Made by a program: the position numbers and the translations under genes. From Epilithonimonas xixisoli (GTDB lineage Bacteria; Bacteroidota; Bacteroidia; Flavobacteriales; Weeksellaceae): a DNA stretch of 64,000 bases. Where the stretch lies: NCBI RefSeq assembly GCF_004365655.1, contig NZ_SOEO01000001.1, positions 1,302,001 to 1,366,000 of the forward strand, given 5' to 3'. The notes below the pieces were generated by a model. The model was given only the letters and a program-made list of their open reading frames with translations, was not told the origin of the DNA and searched no databases. How positions within the stretch are numbered: position 1 is the first letter of the stretch; the number at the start of each line of letters is the position of its first letter. Positions 51,304-59,850 of the stretch are shown here, in pieces.

Positions 51304-52134
51304 ATGAGAATCTTTACTTTTATACTTTTGATATGCCTCACCACGCTGTCAAAAGCACAGACACACAGGTTTGTCTATGAATACAAGTTCAAACCCGACT
51401 CTACTGCCACAGAATACAGAACGGTGGATATGGCGCTGGACATCAATCCAAATGATGTCAAATTCTACCACTACGGGAACATCATCAATGATTCTCTGAA
51501 CAAAAAAGGTGGCAGAAACTATAATTGGAATGGAACTCCCGCAGTCAAAAGAAACAAAAACTCTTACCAAAACACCAATTACGAGATGATGATGGACTAC
51601 TTTTCCTACACCACTACCGACAAAATGGATTGGAAATTGGAAAATGAAACCAAAACTTCTGGGCAATATACACTTCAAAAAGCGACCACAAATTTTGGTG
51701 GAAGGCACTGGACAGCTTGGTTTTGCAAAGACATCAATATCTCGGAAGGTCCTTACAAATTCCGCGGATTACCAGGTTTGATTTTCGAATTGAATGACAG
51801 CCGCGAGAACTTCTTTTTCAAACTCGCCAAAAGTCAGAAACTGGAAAAGACTTATGACACGTCAGATTTTCTGGAAGTTTTCGGAGGAAAAAAACCACTG
51901 AATCTAAAAATTGCAGACCTTCACAAGATGATGCTTCAGTTTTTTAATGATCCTATGAAAGATCTTCGCGACAAATTTGATGAAGTTCCACCGGGAACTT
52001 TCCAAGTGGGCGGAACCAAAATTACCAGCAAAGATCAATTCAAAGATATGGCGAAAGTGATGCAGAATTTTCTTGCGAAAAATTACAACCCTTTGGATTT
52101 AACGAATGCTGTAACCTATCCATCGATAAATTAA
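51304..52134 (+). CDS. GLPGLI family protein
   Basis: This 276-residue secreted protein has a signal peptide (MRIFTFILLICLTTLSKAQ) and the family name motif, here RGLPGLIFELNDSRENFFFKL. WTAWFCKDINISEGPYKF precedes it, as is typical. The family is restricted to Bacteroidota and has no known biochemical function. Length is normal. It lies 50 bases after the alpha/beta hydrolase gene on the same strand. Confidence 0.93.
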   Translation: MRIFTFILLICLTTLSKAQTHRFVYEYKFKPDSTATEYRTVDMALDINPNDVKFYHYGNIINDSLNKKGGRNYNWNGTPAVKRNKNSYQNTNYEMMMDYFSYTTTDKMDWKLENETKTSGQYTLQKATTNFGGRHWTAWFCKDINISEGPYKFRGLPGLIFELNDSRENFFFKLAKSQKLEKTYDTSDFLEVFGGKKPLNLKIADLHKMMLQFFNDPMKDLRDKFDEVPPGTFQVGGTKITSKDQFKDMAKVMQNFLAKNYNPLDLTNAVTYPSIN

Positions 52135-52168
52135 AAAATTAATAAAAAATTTATCCTCAAATTAAGAA

Positions 52169-52195
52169 TTGAATAAATTATTTTTATTAAATTTG
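52169..52195 (+). promoter_or_regulatory. Promoter candidate for 20-residue peptide gene
   Basis: TAAATTTG (52188-52195) matches the -7 consensus. A TTG at 52169-52171 is spaced by only 16 bases, shorter than usual. Confidence 0.45.
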
Positions 52196-52232
52196 TTTCA
52201 GAAATCAATTTTCTAACCCAAACCATAACAAT

Positions 52233-52295
52233 ATGATACAACTTGTATTTGAAATCGTAATCAAACTGGTAGATTTTATCAGTAGCTTATTTTAG
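52233..52295 (+). CDS. Candidate 20-residue amphipathic peptide
   Basis: An ATG-started frame encodes MIQLVFEIVIKLVDFISSLF. The polar residues Q3, E7, K11, D14 and S17/S18 fall every three to four positions, so one face of a helix would be polar and the rest hydrophobic. This is the character of membrane-active small peptides such as type I toxins or phenol-soluble modulins, though no family is recognised. It has a -7 element about 40 bases upstream and a terminator 57 bases downstream, giving a transcript of about 180 bases. The 335-base gap contains no other gene. Confidence 0.45.
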   Translation: MIQLVFEIVIKLVDFISSLF

Positions 52296-52351
52296 ACGGC
52301 AAAGAATATCCAGATATTTCTTAGAAAATAAACATATTTTGTAAATTTGTA

Positions 52352-52382
52352 AAGTATAGCTTTTGTAGTTATACTTTTTTTT
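52352..52382 (+). terminator. Terminator after the 20-residue peptide frame
   Basis: Arms AAGTATAGC and GTTATACTT pair with one mismatch around TTTTGTA and are followed by an eight-base T-run. Confidence 0.75.
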
Positions 52383-52469
52383 ATGACATCGCTTATCATT
52401 TCCAATTGGAAAATCCAAAAAGTTATCGGTGATGGCATATGACAAAATAAACAATATCAAGAGCCAACT

Positions 52470-53042
52470 ATGAAAAAAATATTAGCAAAAATCATCCTGA
52501 AAATAATTGGATGGAAAGTCGTTTTACAAGGTGATGCAGACAATCTGGACAGATGCATCCTCGTAGTTGCGCCACACACGCACAATACAGAATATCTTCT
52601 TGGGAACCTCGCCTACTGGTCACTTGGGAAAAAGCTAAAAGTTATTATCAAGGATGCTCACACAAAAGCTTTCTACGGAGGACTTGTAAAAGCAATGGGC
52701 GGCGTTGGGATAGACCGTTCTCAGAAAAATGATTTGATTAATTTCGTAGCCAACGAATTCAAGAAAGATGATTTCAGTCTTGTGATCACGCCAGAAGGTA
52801 CGAGAAGTTGGGTTCCGAAATGGAGAAAGGGATTTTATAACATGGCAATGGCGGCAAAAGTTCCTATCGTTCTTGCCGGCGGAGATTACAAAAGAAAAAC
52901 GATCAATTTGGGTTACAAGATTCCTTATGAAAAACTGGAGTCGCATACTTATGAGGAAATTATGCAGGAGATTCAGGATTTCTACATCAAATATGACATC
53001 ACTCCAAAAATCCCTGAGAATTGGAATCCGCAGATTTATTAA
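52470..53042 (+). CDS. PlsC-like 1-acylglycerol-3-phosphate acyltransferase
   Basis: This 190-residue protein is of the lysophospholipid acyltransferase family: VAPHTHNTEYLLG (block I, His36), GLVKAMGGVGIDRSQ (block II) and VITPEGTRSWVPKWRKGFYNMA (block III, EGTR). It would acylate a glycerophosphate or lysophospholipid on the inner membrane. The canonical HX4D acid is Glu41 here (HTHNTE), an unusual substitution. It has an N-terminal hydrophobic stretch of about 14 residues and is transcribed upstream of the menaquinone genes. Confidence 0.85.
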   Translation: MKKILAKIILKIIGWKVVLQGDADNLDRCILVVAPHTHNTEYLLGNLAYWSLGKKLKVIIKDAHTKAFYGGLVKAMGGVGIDRSQKNDLINFVANEFKKDDFSLVITPEGTRSWVPKWRKGFYNMAMAAKVPIVLAGGDYKRKTINLGYKIPYEKLESHTYEEIMQEIQDFYIKYDITPKIPENWNPQIY

Positions 53043-53112
53043 TTGAAGATTTAAAGTTTCTAATCATCAGTTAAAAACTTGAAACAATAAGCATTAAACT
53101 CAAAACGCCGAA

Positions 53113-53544
53113 ATGGAAGAATCAAAAAAAATTGAAATATTAGACCGTTTAAATAAAGCGAGCAAAAATACTTTAGGTGAAACTTTGGACATTATTTATA
53201 CAGATGTTTCCGATGATTTCCTAACCGCTACAATGCCCGTCACACCAAGAGTTCATCAGCCTTATGGCATCATGCACGGTGGAGCAAGTTGTGTTTTGGC
53301 AGAAACTTTGGGCTCTTGTCTATCATTAATAAATCTTGACATTTCGAAATCTGTACCTGTTGGAACTAATATCAACAGCAACCATTTGCGCGCCATCCGA
53401 GAAGGGATTGTGACTGGAACGGCAACCTTCATCCGAAAAGGAAATACGATGCACGTTTCTCAAATCGAAATCCGAGATGAGAAAGGCAATCTCATCAATC
53501 ATACGACGATGACCAACAACATTGTTCCAGTAGGGAAAGTTTAA
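53113..53544 (+). CDS. menI: Hotdog-fold thioesterase, likely DHNA-CoA hydrolase
   Basis: This 143-residue PaaI-type hotdog thioesterase has the motif VHQPYGIMHGGASCVLAETLGS, where HGG and the downstream Glu form the active site. GRNINSNHLR-like (TNINSNHLRAIREG) is the usual second motif. It lies 12 bases upstream of menF, so the natural substrate is probably 1,4-dihydroxy-2-naphthoyl-CoA in menaquinone synthesis. The family alone does not prove this; the neighbour does most of the work. Confidence 0.85.
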   Translation: MEESKKIEILDRLNKASKNTLGETLDIIYTDVSDDFLTATMPVTPRVHQPYGIMHGGASCVLAETLGSCLSLINLDISKSVPVGTNINSNHLRAIREGIVTGTATFIRKGNTMHVSQIEIRDEKGNLINHTTMTNNIVPVGKV

Positions 53545-53556
53545 TTTTTTTGTTCC

Positions 53557-54537
53557 ATGCTGATTTTCAAACTTCCAGACCACGATGTTTTTCATACGGT
53601 GGATAATGCTTCTGGCATCAACAATGTTTCTTTCGTAAGTTTTGATACGAAGACAATTTTAGATTTCAAAGGGAATCTTAAGGAAATCTCGAGAGGTGAA
53701 ATCGAAACATTATCTATAGTGCCAAAAAACAAAAGTTCACTCATAGAAATTGGGAAAGAAACGCCAGAATCTTATGGGCGAAAAATATCGCAGGCAAAGG
53801 ATTTCATTGAGAAAAATGATCTCAAAAAACTCGTGCTCTCCCGAAGAAAACTTCTGATGTATCTGGATATAGATTCTCAGAAAAAATTATCGTTAACAAA
53901 AAGTTTTCTGAAATTTACTGATAGTTATGCCAATGCGTTTTGCTACTTATTCGAGAAAAATGGCGAAATCTGGATGGGCGGATTTTCAGAAATTCTGGGA
54001 AAATTTGACAAAAGAAATAACTCATTTGAAACCATGAGTCTAGCTGGAACGCTGCCTTTGGATGAAAACTGGACAGACAAGGAAGTTGAAGAACAGAAAG
54101 CTGTTACAGAGTATATCCAGTCGATTCTCAGAAAATTTTCTTCCAATCTGAAAGTTTCATCTACAAAAGATTTAATTTCTGGAAACATCAAACACCTAAA
54201 AACTGATTTCTCTGCTGAAATTAGCCCGGAAAGTCTGGACAAAATCATCAGCGAACTGCATCCAACGCCCGCTGTTTGCGGTTTTCCAAAAGATTTGTGT
54301 GCACAAGGAATCAAAAGTATAGAACATTTTAACCGTGAACTATACGCAGGTTACATCAAAGTTGAAACGGAGGATTTCATCTATTATTTTGTGAATTTGC
54401 GATGCGCCAGTTTTTTCAAGAATTATGCATTTCTCTTCGTTGGTGGCGGCATTACTTTGAAAAGTGATGCGCAGAAAGAATGGCAGGAAACAGAGCTTAA
54501 GTCTCTAGCCGTACAAAACAATTTGGTTTTCGAATAA
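53557..54537 (+). CDS. menF: Isochorismate synthase
   Basis: This 326-residue chorismate-binding enzyme converts chorismate to isochorismate, the first committed step of menaquinone synthesis. The conserved segments are KLVLSRRK, TMSLAGTLPL, HPTPAVCGFPKD, HFNRELYAGYIKVE and FVGGGIT. It is shorter than the E. coli enzyme because the N-terminal domain is reduced, as is normal in Bacteroidota. It follows the menI-like thioesterase after 12 bases. Other men genes are not in this window. Confidence 0.92.
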   Translation: MLIFKLPDHDVFHTVDNASGINNVSFVSFDTKTILDFKGNLKEISRGEIETLSIVPKNKSSLIEIGKETPESYGRKISQAKDFIEKNDLKKLVLSRRKLLMYLDIDSQKKLSLTKSFLKFTDSYANAFCYLFEKNGEIWMGGFSEILGKFDKRNNSFETMSLAGTLPLDENWTDKEVEEQKAVTEYIQSILRKFSSNLKVSSTKDLISGNIKHLKTDFSAEISPESLDKIISELHPTPAVCGFPKDLCAQGIKSIEHFNRELYAGYIKVETEDFIYYFVNLRCASFFKNYAFLFVGGGITLKSDAQKEWQETELKSLAVQNNLVFE

Positions 54538-54647
54538 ATTAACCTTTAGATCAATTTATAGCGATTTAATTATTACATAATTATATATTAATAATAAAAA
54601 TTGTGAAAATTGTATTTATTTTCTAAATTTACCACAAACTAATTAAC

Positions 54648-54971
54648 GTGAATCAACTTGTAAAACTCATTTTGATAGGAATTCTGATTCTATCTTTTTT
54701 GAAAATGCCCTACTTTTTCTATCGCCTTTCCAGTTATGCGATGTTTGCAGGTTTTGGATGGCTGGCTTATGATGCATTCCAAAGAAGAGATCATTTGGAT
54801 GTGAAGATATTTGCTGTGATGGCGATTCTGTACAATCCCTTCTTCCATATTCCTTTTCCGCATTTTTTGTGGTTGATCATCAATACGCTTGTTATCATAG
54901 GACTGATAATCAATTTGCTTTTTTCAGAAGAGAATCCTTACGATAATTTCACAAAAAAAGATGACTGCTAA
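54648..54971 (+). CDS. DUF6804-like membrane protein
   Basis: This 107-residue protein has three or four membrane helices, including LVKLILIGILILSFLKMPYFFY and WLIINTLVIIGLIINLLF. YDAFQRRDHLDVKIFAVMAILYNPFFHIPF is the conserved block of the DUF6804 family. It begins at a GTG. The stop codon lies inside a terminator hairpin, so translation and termination signals overlap. Function unknown. Confidence 0.78.
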   Translation: MNQLVKLILIGILILSFLKMPYFFYRLSSYAMFAGFGWLAYDAFQRRDHLDVKIFAVMAILYNPFFHIPFPHFLWLIINTLVIIGLIINLLFSEENPYDNFTKKDDC

Positions 54972-54986
54972 GTCATCTTTCTATTT
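54957..54986 (+). terminator. Terminator overlapping the DUF6804 stop codon
   Basis: Perfect arms AAAGATGACT (54957-54966) and AGTCATCTTT (54971-54980) around GCTA are followed by a T-rich run. The TAA stop at 54969-54971 is within the loop. Confidence 0.8.
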
Positions 54987-55553
54987 TTATAATCCCACTT
55001 CTATCTTGAAGGAAGAATTGATTTTCATTTTCATTTGATCCAAAACTGCTTCTGAGCCTTGAACTTCTAGAATAAAACTCGCTTGGTTGGATTTCAAATA
55101 TTCTAGTAATTCCACTTCAGAATTGGGTGTGAAATTGAGAATATCGGCATTCGTATTGTTATTAACTACCGCCACCACTTGTTCAGGCAAATTGGGTGCT
55201 TTAAGAATCAATTTGGCGTTTTTTACTTTATCCAGCTTCGCTCCACCGGTTGATGACACATAATCTATACTGAATTTTTCCAGCTTTGCTGATTTCAGAT
55301 TATTGATTGATAATGATGGAAATTTTTCTTTAATCTTTGCATCCAAATCCAAATTCAAAGGAATTTCTGGCGTTCTCAAAAACTCTGTAGAAAGTACGTA
55401 CGGAATCTCAACCTCCGTAGTTACGGGAATAGAAAACGGAACAGGCACAGAAATATCATCGATGATATCTTCCACTTTGCTACAACTATTTGTAAAACTT
55501 CCAGCTGCGAAAAGGGCAGAAACCACAACTAGATTTGTTACTAATTTTCTCAT
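54987..55553 (-). CDS. Hypothetical lipoprotein
   Basis: This 188-residue lipoprotein has the signal MRKLVTNLVVVSALFAAGSFTNSC. The mature part is beta-rich and unrecognised; it contains repeated Leu/Pro/Val strands (PVPFSIPVTTEVEIPYVLS) and a C-terminal QVSFILEVQG-like segment. The start at 55553 is chosen because the open frame further upstream adds a charged stretch before the signal. It is separated by 45 bases from the nucleoside symporter on the same strand. Confidence 0.68.
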   Translation of the reverse strand: MRKLVTNLVVVSALFAAGSFTNSCSKVEDIIDDISVPVPFSIPVTTEVEIPYVLSTEFLRTPEIPLNLDLDAKIKEKFPSLSINNLKSAKLEKFSIDYVSSTGGAKLDKVKNAKLILKAPNLPEQVVAVVNNNTNADILNFTPNSEVELLEYLKSNQASFILEVQGSEAVLDQMKMKINSSFKIEVGL

Positions 55554-55598
55554 AATTTTTATTTTCTTAGAGTTAAGATAAAAATATGCCAATCGTTA

Positions 55599-56978
55599 TT
55601 AATGATTTATATTTTCAACATCTGCAACTGAATGTTTATGTCTGAAAAACAATCCAAACAAAATTGCAATGACTAAAGAATATAACGCAAAATAAAGCCA
55701 AATCTGTTGCCAGTCTTTTACAAAAACCAAATTAGACAATGTTCCGTCTGGTTTAACCGCAGAGTTGAAAGAATTTTTCAAAATACCTAAGAAGGTTTCG
55801 TTGTCTGGCGTCGTTTGCAGATAATTGGATAATTCTGAAACCGTACTGAATTTGATGGTAAAAAATTTATCAATCGCCCAACCCGCAACGTAACTTCCTA
55901 AAACAGCTCCAAAGCCATTGGTCATCATCATAAAAAGACCTTGAGCAGAAGAACGAATCTTTTTATCCGTCGTAGTTTCTACGAATAACGATCCTGAAAT
56001 ATTGAAAAAATCAAATGCCATTCCGTAAACAACGCAAGACAAAATAATCATCCAAAGTCCATTCACGGGATCTCCATAAGCAAACAATCCAAAACGCAAA
56101 ACCCATGCAAACATGCTAATAAGCATTACTTTTTTGATTCCAAATTTTCTTAGAAAAAATGGAATAGCAAGAATAAAGAGCGTTTCAGAAATTTGAGAAA
56201 TCGACATAATAATCGTCGATTTTTCAACTACGAAGGAATTAGTATGGTTCGGAAAATGGGCAAATTCGCTCAAGAAAACATCGCCGTAAGCATTGGTCAA
56301 CTGCAAAGCTGCACCCAATAGCATCGAGAACAAAAAGAACAAAGCCATCTTGAAATTTCCGAATAGTTTGAAGGCATTCAGTCCCAATTGCTCGGAAAGA
56401 GGCGCGCTTTTATCAATCAATTTCTGAGGCGGACATTTAGGCAAAGTCAATGCGTACAAACCTAATAAGATCGCAACTGCACCAGCAATATAAAATTGCC
56501 CTTCTGTGGCTTTGTTTCCGGTAAGATTCGTAATCCACATAGCTGCGATAAATCCTATGGTTCCCCAAACTCTGATGGGCGGAAAATCCTTCACGACATC
56601 CAAATGGCTGTTTTTCAATATCGTATAAGAAATTGAATTGGTAAGTGCAATCGTTGGCATATAAAAACACATTGCCAATAACATAATATAAAAGAAGGAG
56701 TCCGGCGTCTCGGAATGTGGCAAAATGAAGAGCACAACTCCGTAAAAAATCTGTAAAACAGAATAAATTCTTTCCGCATTTACCCATCTGTCGGCAATGA
56801 TTCCGGTGATTGTTGGCATAAAGATAGAGGCAATCCCCATCGTTCCAAAAACGGCTCCAAATTGTGCGCCGTCCCAATGTTTGGTTCCAAACCAGAAATT
56901 TGCCATTGTTATAAGCCAAGCTCCCCAAACGAAAAATTGCAGAAAGCTAAGTATTGTCAGTCGTAATTTTAGACTCAT
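55599..56978 (-). CDS. Nucleoside:H+ symporter (NupG-like MFS)
   Basis: This 459-residue MFS transporter has twelve helices. It starts LRLTILSFLQFFVWGAWLITMANF, and has the signature PTITGIIADRWVNAERIYS between helices 2 and 3, as in the nucleoside symporter family NupG/XapB. FNISGSLFVETTTDKKIRSSAQG in the C-terminal half is a further NHS-family feature. It probably imports nucleosides with protons and so complements the purine synthesis genes at 15-18 kb. Confidence 0.88.
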   Translation of the reverse strand: MSLKLRLTILSFLQFFVWGAWLITMANFWFGTKHWDGAQFGAVFGTMGIASIFMPTITGIIADRWVNAERIYSVLQIFYGVVLFILPHSETPDSFFYIMLLAMCFYMPTIALTNSISYTILKNSHLDVVKDFPPIRVWGTIGFIAAMWITNLTGNKATEGQFYIAGAVAILLGLYALTLPKCPPQKLIDKSAPLSEQLGLNAFKLFGNFKMALFFLFSMLLGAALQLTNAYGDVFLSEFAHFPNHTNSFVVEKSTIIMSISQISETLFILAIPFFLRKFGIKKVMLISMFAWVLRFGLFAYGDPVNGLWMIILSCVVYGMAFDFFNISGSLFVETTTDKKIRSSAQGLFMMMTNGFGAVLGSYVAGWAIDKFFTIKFSTVSELSNYLQTTPDNETFLGILKNSFNSAVKPDGTLSNLVFVKDWQQIWLYFALYSLVIAILFGLFFRHKHSVADVENINH

Positions 56979-57002
56979 TATCGTAAATGATATTTGTATT
57001 GG

Positions 57003-57608
57003 TTATTCTATTTTTTTATTTCTTCTTTTGATTTCCTCTTGTAATCTAAGCGCAGTATCAAAATCTTCTTCTTTCACGGCATCAGCGAGCAAAGTATTTA
57101 GTTCCTCGGAAGTGAGTCCGGAGAGATCGTTGACATCCGAAACATTTTCGAAATCAGTTTCATCTTCTTCGCTTTTCGGAGCCTCATCCAATTCCAAAAG
57201 AATCCCGGCTTCATTTAAAACATCAGAAGTTGTGAAAATAGGTGCATCAAATCTTACCGCCATTGCAACAGCATCGGAAGTTCTTGCATCCAGAATCAAT
57301 TCTTCGTCTGACAAAGGATTTTTGAAATTAATATTCGAAAAGAAAACGCCATCTTTGATCTGATAAATAATCACAGATTCTATCTGAAAGTTGGCATTTT
57401 TCACAAACTGTGTGAAAAGATCGTGCGTGAGTGGACGAGGTGGATTGATGTCTTTTTCTAATCCTAAAGAAATGGATTGCGCTTCAAAATTCCCAATAAC
57501 AACAGGCAATTTGACCGATGTTTCTTCATGTTCCAATAGCAGCGCATAGGCCCCAGACTGGGTTTGGCTGTATGAGATTCCTCGTATGATTAATTTTTTA
57601 TAATCCAT
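57003..57608 (-). CDS. Bifunctional nuclease (DUF151) with UvrB/C motif
   Basis: This 201-residue protein combines an N-terminal bifunctional-nuclease domain (LPVVIGNFEAQSISLGLEK, RPLTHDLFTQ, ILDARTSDAVAMAVRFDAPIF) with a C-terminal UVR-type segment at about 165-198 (LNTLLADAVKEEDFDTALRLQEEIKRR). The architecture is standard for Bacteroidota. Family members cleave DNA and RNA in vitro, but the cellular role is not clear. It lies 24 bases upstream of the nucleoside symporter. Confidence 0.92.
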   Translation of the reverse strand: MDYKKLIIRGISYSQTQSGAYALLLEHEETSVKLPVVIGNFEAQSISLGLEKDINPPRPLTHDLFTQFVKNANFQIESVIIYQIKDGVFFSNINFKNPLSDEELILDARTSDAVAMAVRFDAPIFTTSDVLNEAGILLELDEAPKSEEDETDFENVSDVNDLSGLTSEELNTLLADAVKEEDFDTALRLQEEIKRRNKKIE

Positions 57609-57762
57609 TTAGCAAATATAAAATTTTTTGTTAATTTTCATTAAGAAATTGTAGATTTTTACGTGCTTTTAATTCTATTAATGTAGAAAGTTGAATGCAA
57701 AATTTAATTAATACAAAATACTGGAACATAACCAAATACAAGACAGTACATTGGATTACTAA

Positions 57763-57843
57763 TCCTTGTAGCCCGACATAAGTTGACACTTAGAGAATCT
57801 CTTCGTGACAAAGCGGGAACGCAGAATGGAAATAACTGCCCTA
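57763..57843 (+). repeat. Intergenic repeat family, copy D (degenerate)
   Basis: It begins CCTTGTAGCCCGACATAAG and ends AATAACTGCCCTAAA, with a central AAAGCGGGAACG. It is the shortest and most diverged copy of the family and lies in the 303-base gap between the bifunctional nuclease and etfA. Confidence 0.6.
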
Positions 57844-57861
57844 AAAATGAGAATATTTAGA

Positions 57862-57890
57862 CAAAAAAACCTGAGCCAATGACTCAGGTT
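57862..57890 (-). terminator. Terminator after etfA
   Basis: On the minus strand arms AACCTGAG and CTCAGGTT enclose a seven-base loop and are followed by a seven-base T-run, 21 bases past the stop codon. Confidence 0.9.
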
Positions 57891-57911
57891 TTGATTTTTA
57901 TCTTAAATTGA

Positions 57912-58859
57912 TTAAGCCTTCAAAGCTTTGATTTTCTCTGTCAATGCCGGAATAATCTGGAAAGCATCACCTACAACTCCATAGTCCGCAGATTTGAAGA
58001 AAGGTGCTTCTGGATCATTATTGATAACCACAATGGTCTTAGAACTATTAACTCCCGCCAAGTGCTGAATTGCGCCGGAAATCCCAACCGCAACGTAAAG
58101 ATTTGGAGAAATAGCCTTCCCCGTTTGCCCAACGTGCTCGTTGTGACCTCTCCATCCGATGTCAGAAACTGGTTTGGAACAAGCCGTGGCAGCGCCCAAG
58201 ACGTTAGCCAAATCCTCAATCATTCCCCAATTTTCAGGACCTTTCAAACCTCTGCCTGCAGAAACTACAACTTCTGCTTCCTTAAGGTCTAATTTTCCTG
58301 AAGATTGCTCGTGGTTGATCACTTTTGTGTCTTCGTTTGCAATGCTCAGTTCTTTAATTTCTTCAGAACCTGAAGCTGGATTTTCTTTCACACCAAAAGC
58401 GTTCTGAGAAACAGTGATAATCACACCTGCAGCATCAGCTTTTGCGTGCATAAAACCTTTGCCAGAGAACGCTCTTCTCTTCACTTGGAAAGGCGAAGTG
58501 CTTGCTGGCGCTTCTATTACATTCGTAATCAAAGAATAATTTTTGATTACGGATAACATCGGCGCAACAGAAGATGCATCTGTAGTGTGAGGAAAAATGA
58601 TGATATTTCCGTCAAATAGTTGATTTACCGCCTCTGCGTAAGCTTTGGAACTGAAGTTCTTAAGACCTGCATCTTTTACATTGATGACTTTGTCTGCCCC
58701 ATATTTGTAAAGTAAATCTGAAGAATCTGTAGGATTGATCGAAATTGCTGTCACTGAATCTCCCGTTTTTGTTGCAATTGCCTTTGCATAAGAAACGGCT
58801 TCAAAAGCTGCTTTTTTATAAATTCCGTTTATATTTTCTGCGTATACGAATACTGCCAT
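57912..58859 (-). CDS. etfA: Electron transfer flavoprotein subunit alpha
   Basis: This 315-residue subunit binds FAD and passes electrons from acyl-CoA dehydrogenases to the quinone pool. The FAD-binding region is in the C-terminal half: SAGRGLKGPENW, GQTGKAISPNLYVAVGISGAIQHLAG and INNDPEAPFFKSADYGVVGD. It follows etfB by 25 bases and ends at a terminator, so etfB-etfA form an operon. Confidence 0.97.
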   Translation of the reverse strand: MAVFVYAENINGIYKKAAFEAVSYAKAIATKTGDSVTAISINPTDSSDLLYKYGADKVINVKDAGLKNFSSKAYAEAVNQLFDGNIIIFPHTTDASSVAPMLSVIKNYSLITNVIEAPASTSPFQVKRRAFSGKGFMHAKADAAGVIITVSQNAFGVKENPASGSEEIKELSIANEDTKVINHEQSSGKLDLKEAEVVVSAGRGLKGPENWGMIEDLANVLGAATACSKPVSDIGWRGHNEHVGQTGKAISPNLYVAVGISGAIQHLAGVNSSKTIVVINNDPEAPFFKSADYGVVGDAFQIIPALTEKIKALKA

Positions 58860-58884
58860 TTTGTTTGATTTAAAAGATTAATAA

Positions 58885-59631
58885 TTAAATTACTTTTGCT
58901 TCTTCGTGAAGTAATCTTACCAACTCGTCCAAGTTGTCTGCTGAAACCAATTTTACAGCCGCTCTTGGCGCAACACTGTCAAAAGAAACAGCTTCAACTT
59001 TTACTTCAGAATTTGAAGGTTCTACTACATTTAGAGCTTTTGTTCTGGCAGACATAATTCCTCTCATATTTGGGATAATCAAATCTTTTTCGTCAACCAA
59101 ACCTTTTTGTCCCGCAACAACGGCTGGTAATTTTACAGAAATCGTTTCTTTCCCACCTTCTATTTCTCTCACGGCAGTCGCTTCGGAACCATTCACTTCT
59201 AAACCAACACTCGCATTCACGAAAGGAATGTTAAGCAATTGCGCTACCATTCCCGGAACCGCTCCTCCGTTGTAATCTATGGATTCTTTACCCATTAGGA
59301 TTAATTCGTAACCCCCATCTTGCGCTACTTTTGCAATTTCCTTAGCTACTGAGAAGCTATCTTTAGCTTCCGCATTTACTCTTACTGCATCATTTGCTCC
59401 GATTGCCAAAGCTTTTCTAATAACAGCTTCTGTACCTGCATCGCCAACATTAATGACTGTTACAGTGGCACCTTGAGATTCTTGCAATTTTACAGCTTTT
59501 GTTAAAGCAAATTCATCTAATGGATTAATGACCCATTGGATTCCGTTTTTGTCAAAGGCAGATTTATCTGCTGTGAAATTTATTTTACTTGTAGTGTCTG
59601 GCACACTACTGATACAAACTAATATTTTCAT
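58885..59631 (-). CDS. etfB: Electron transfer flavoprotein subunit beta
   Basis: This 248-residue ETF beta subunit binds AMP and pairs with EtfA. Signature segments are ILVCISSVPDTTSKINF, VINPLDEFALTKAVKL, GKESIDYNGGAVPGMVAQLL and PNMRGIMSARTK. Length is normal. It is the first gene of the etfBA operon. A perfect 12-base palindrome lies about 55 bases upstream of the ATG. Confidence 0.97.
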   Translation of the reverse strand: MKILVCISSVPDTTSKINFTADKSAFDKNGIQWVINPLDEFALTKAVKLQESQGATVTVINVGDAGTEAVIRKALAIGANDAVRVNAEAKDSFSVAKEIAKVAQDGGYELILMGKESIDYNGGAVPGMVAQLLNIPFVNASVGLEVNGSEATAVREIEGGKETISVKLPAVVAGQKGLVDEKDLIIPNMRGIMSARTKALNVVEPSNSEVKVEAVSFDSVAPRAAVKLVSADNLDELVRLLHEEAKVI

Positions 59632-59685
59632 CGTATTATTGATATATTTTGTTATATGAACTTCGCTAATTTATAGAAAAAATAC

Positions 59686-59697
59686 TATGCATGCATA
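59686..59697. promoter_or_regulatory. Palindrome TATGCATGCATA upstream of etfB
   Basis: The perfect 12-base palindrome sits in the leader or promoter region of etfB. It may be an operator; no consensus promoter is clear next to it. Confidence 0.3.
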
Positions 59698-59804
59698 ATT
59701 TATTGTTATTTATTAAATAATATTTTTAAAACCTTTACTGATAATATATTTCGAGTGAAACATATAAGAAATGATAGCAAAATTCATTAACAGCAAAAAC
59801 AAAA

Positions 59805-59826
59805 AAAGCACCTAAAAAGGTGCTTT
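59805..59826 (-). terminator. Terminator after T9SS cargo protein
   Basis: Perfect 9-base arms AAAGCACCT and AGGTGCTTT with a four-base loop; a T-run follows on the minus strand. Confidence 0.85.
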
Positions 59827-59850
59827 ATATTAATTAAAAATAAATTTTAA

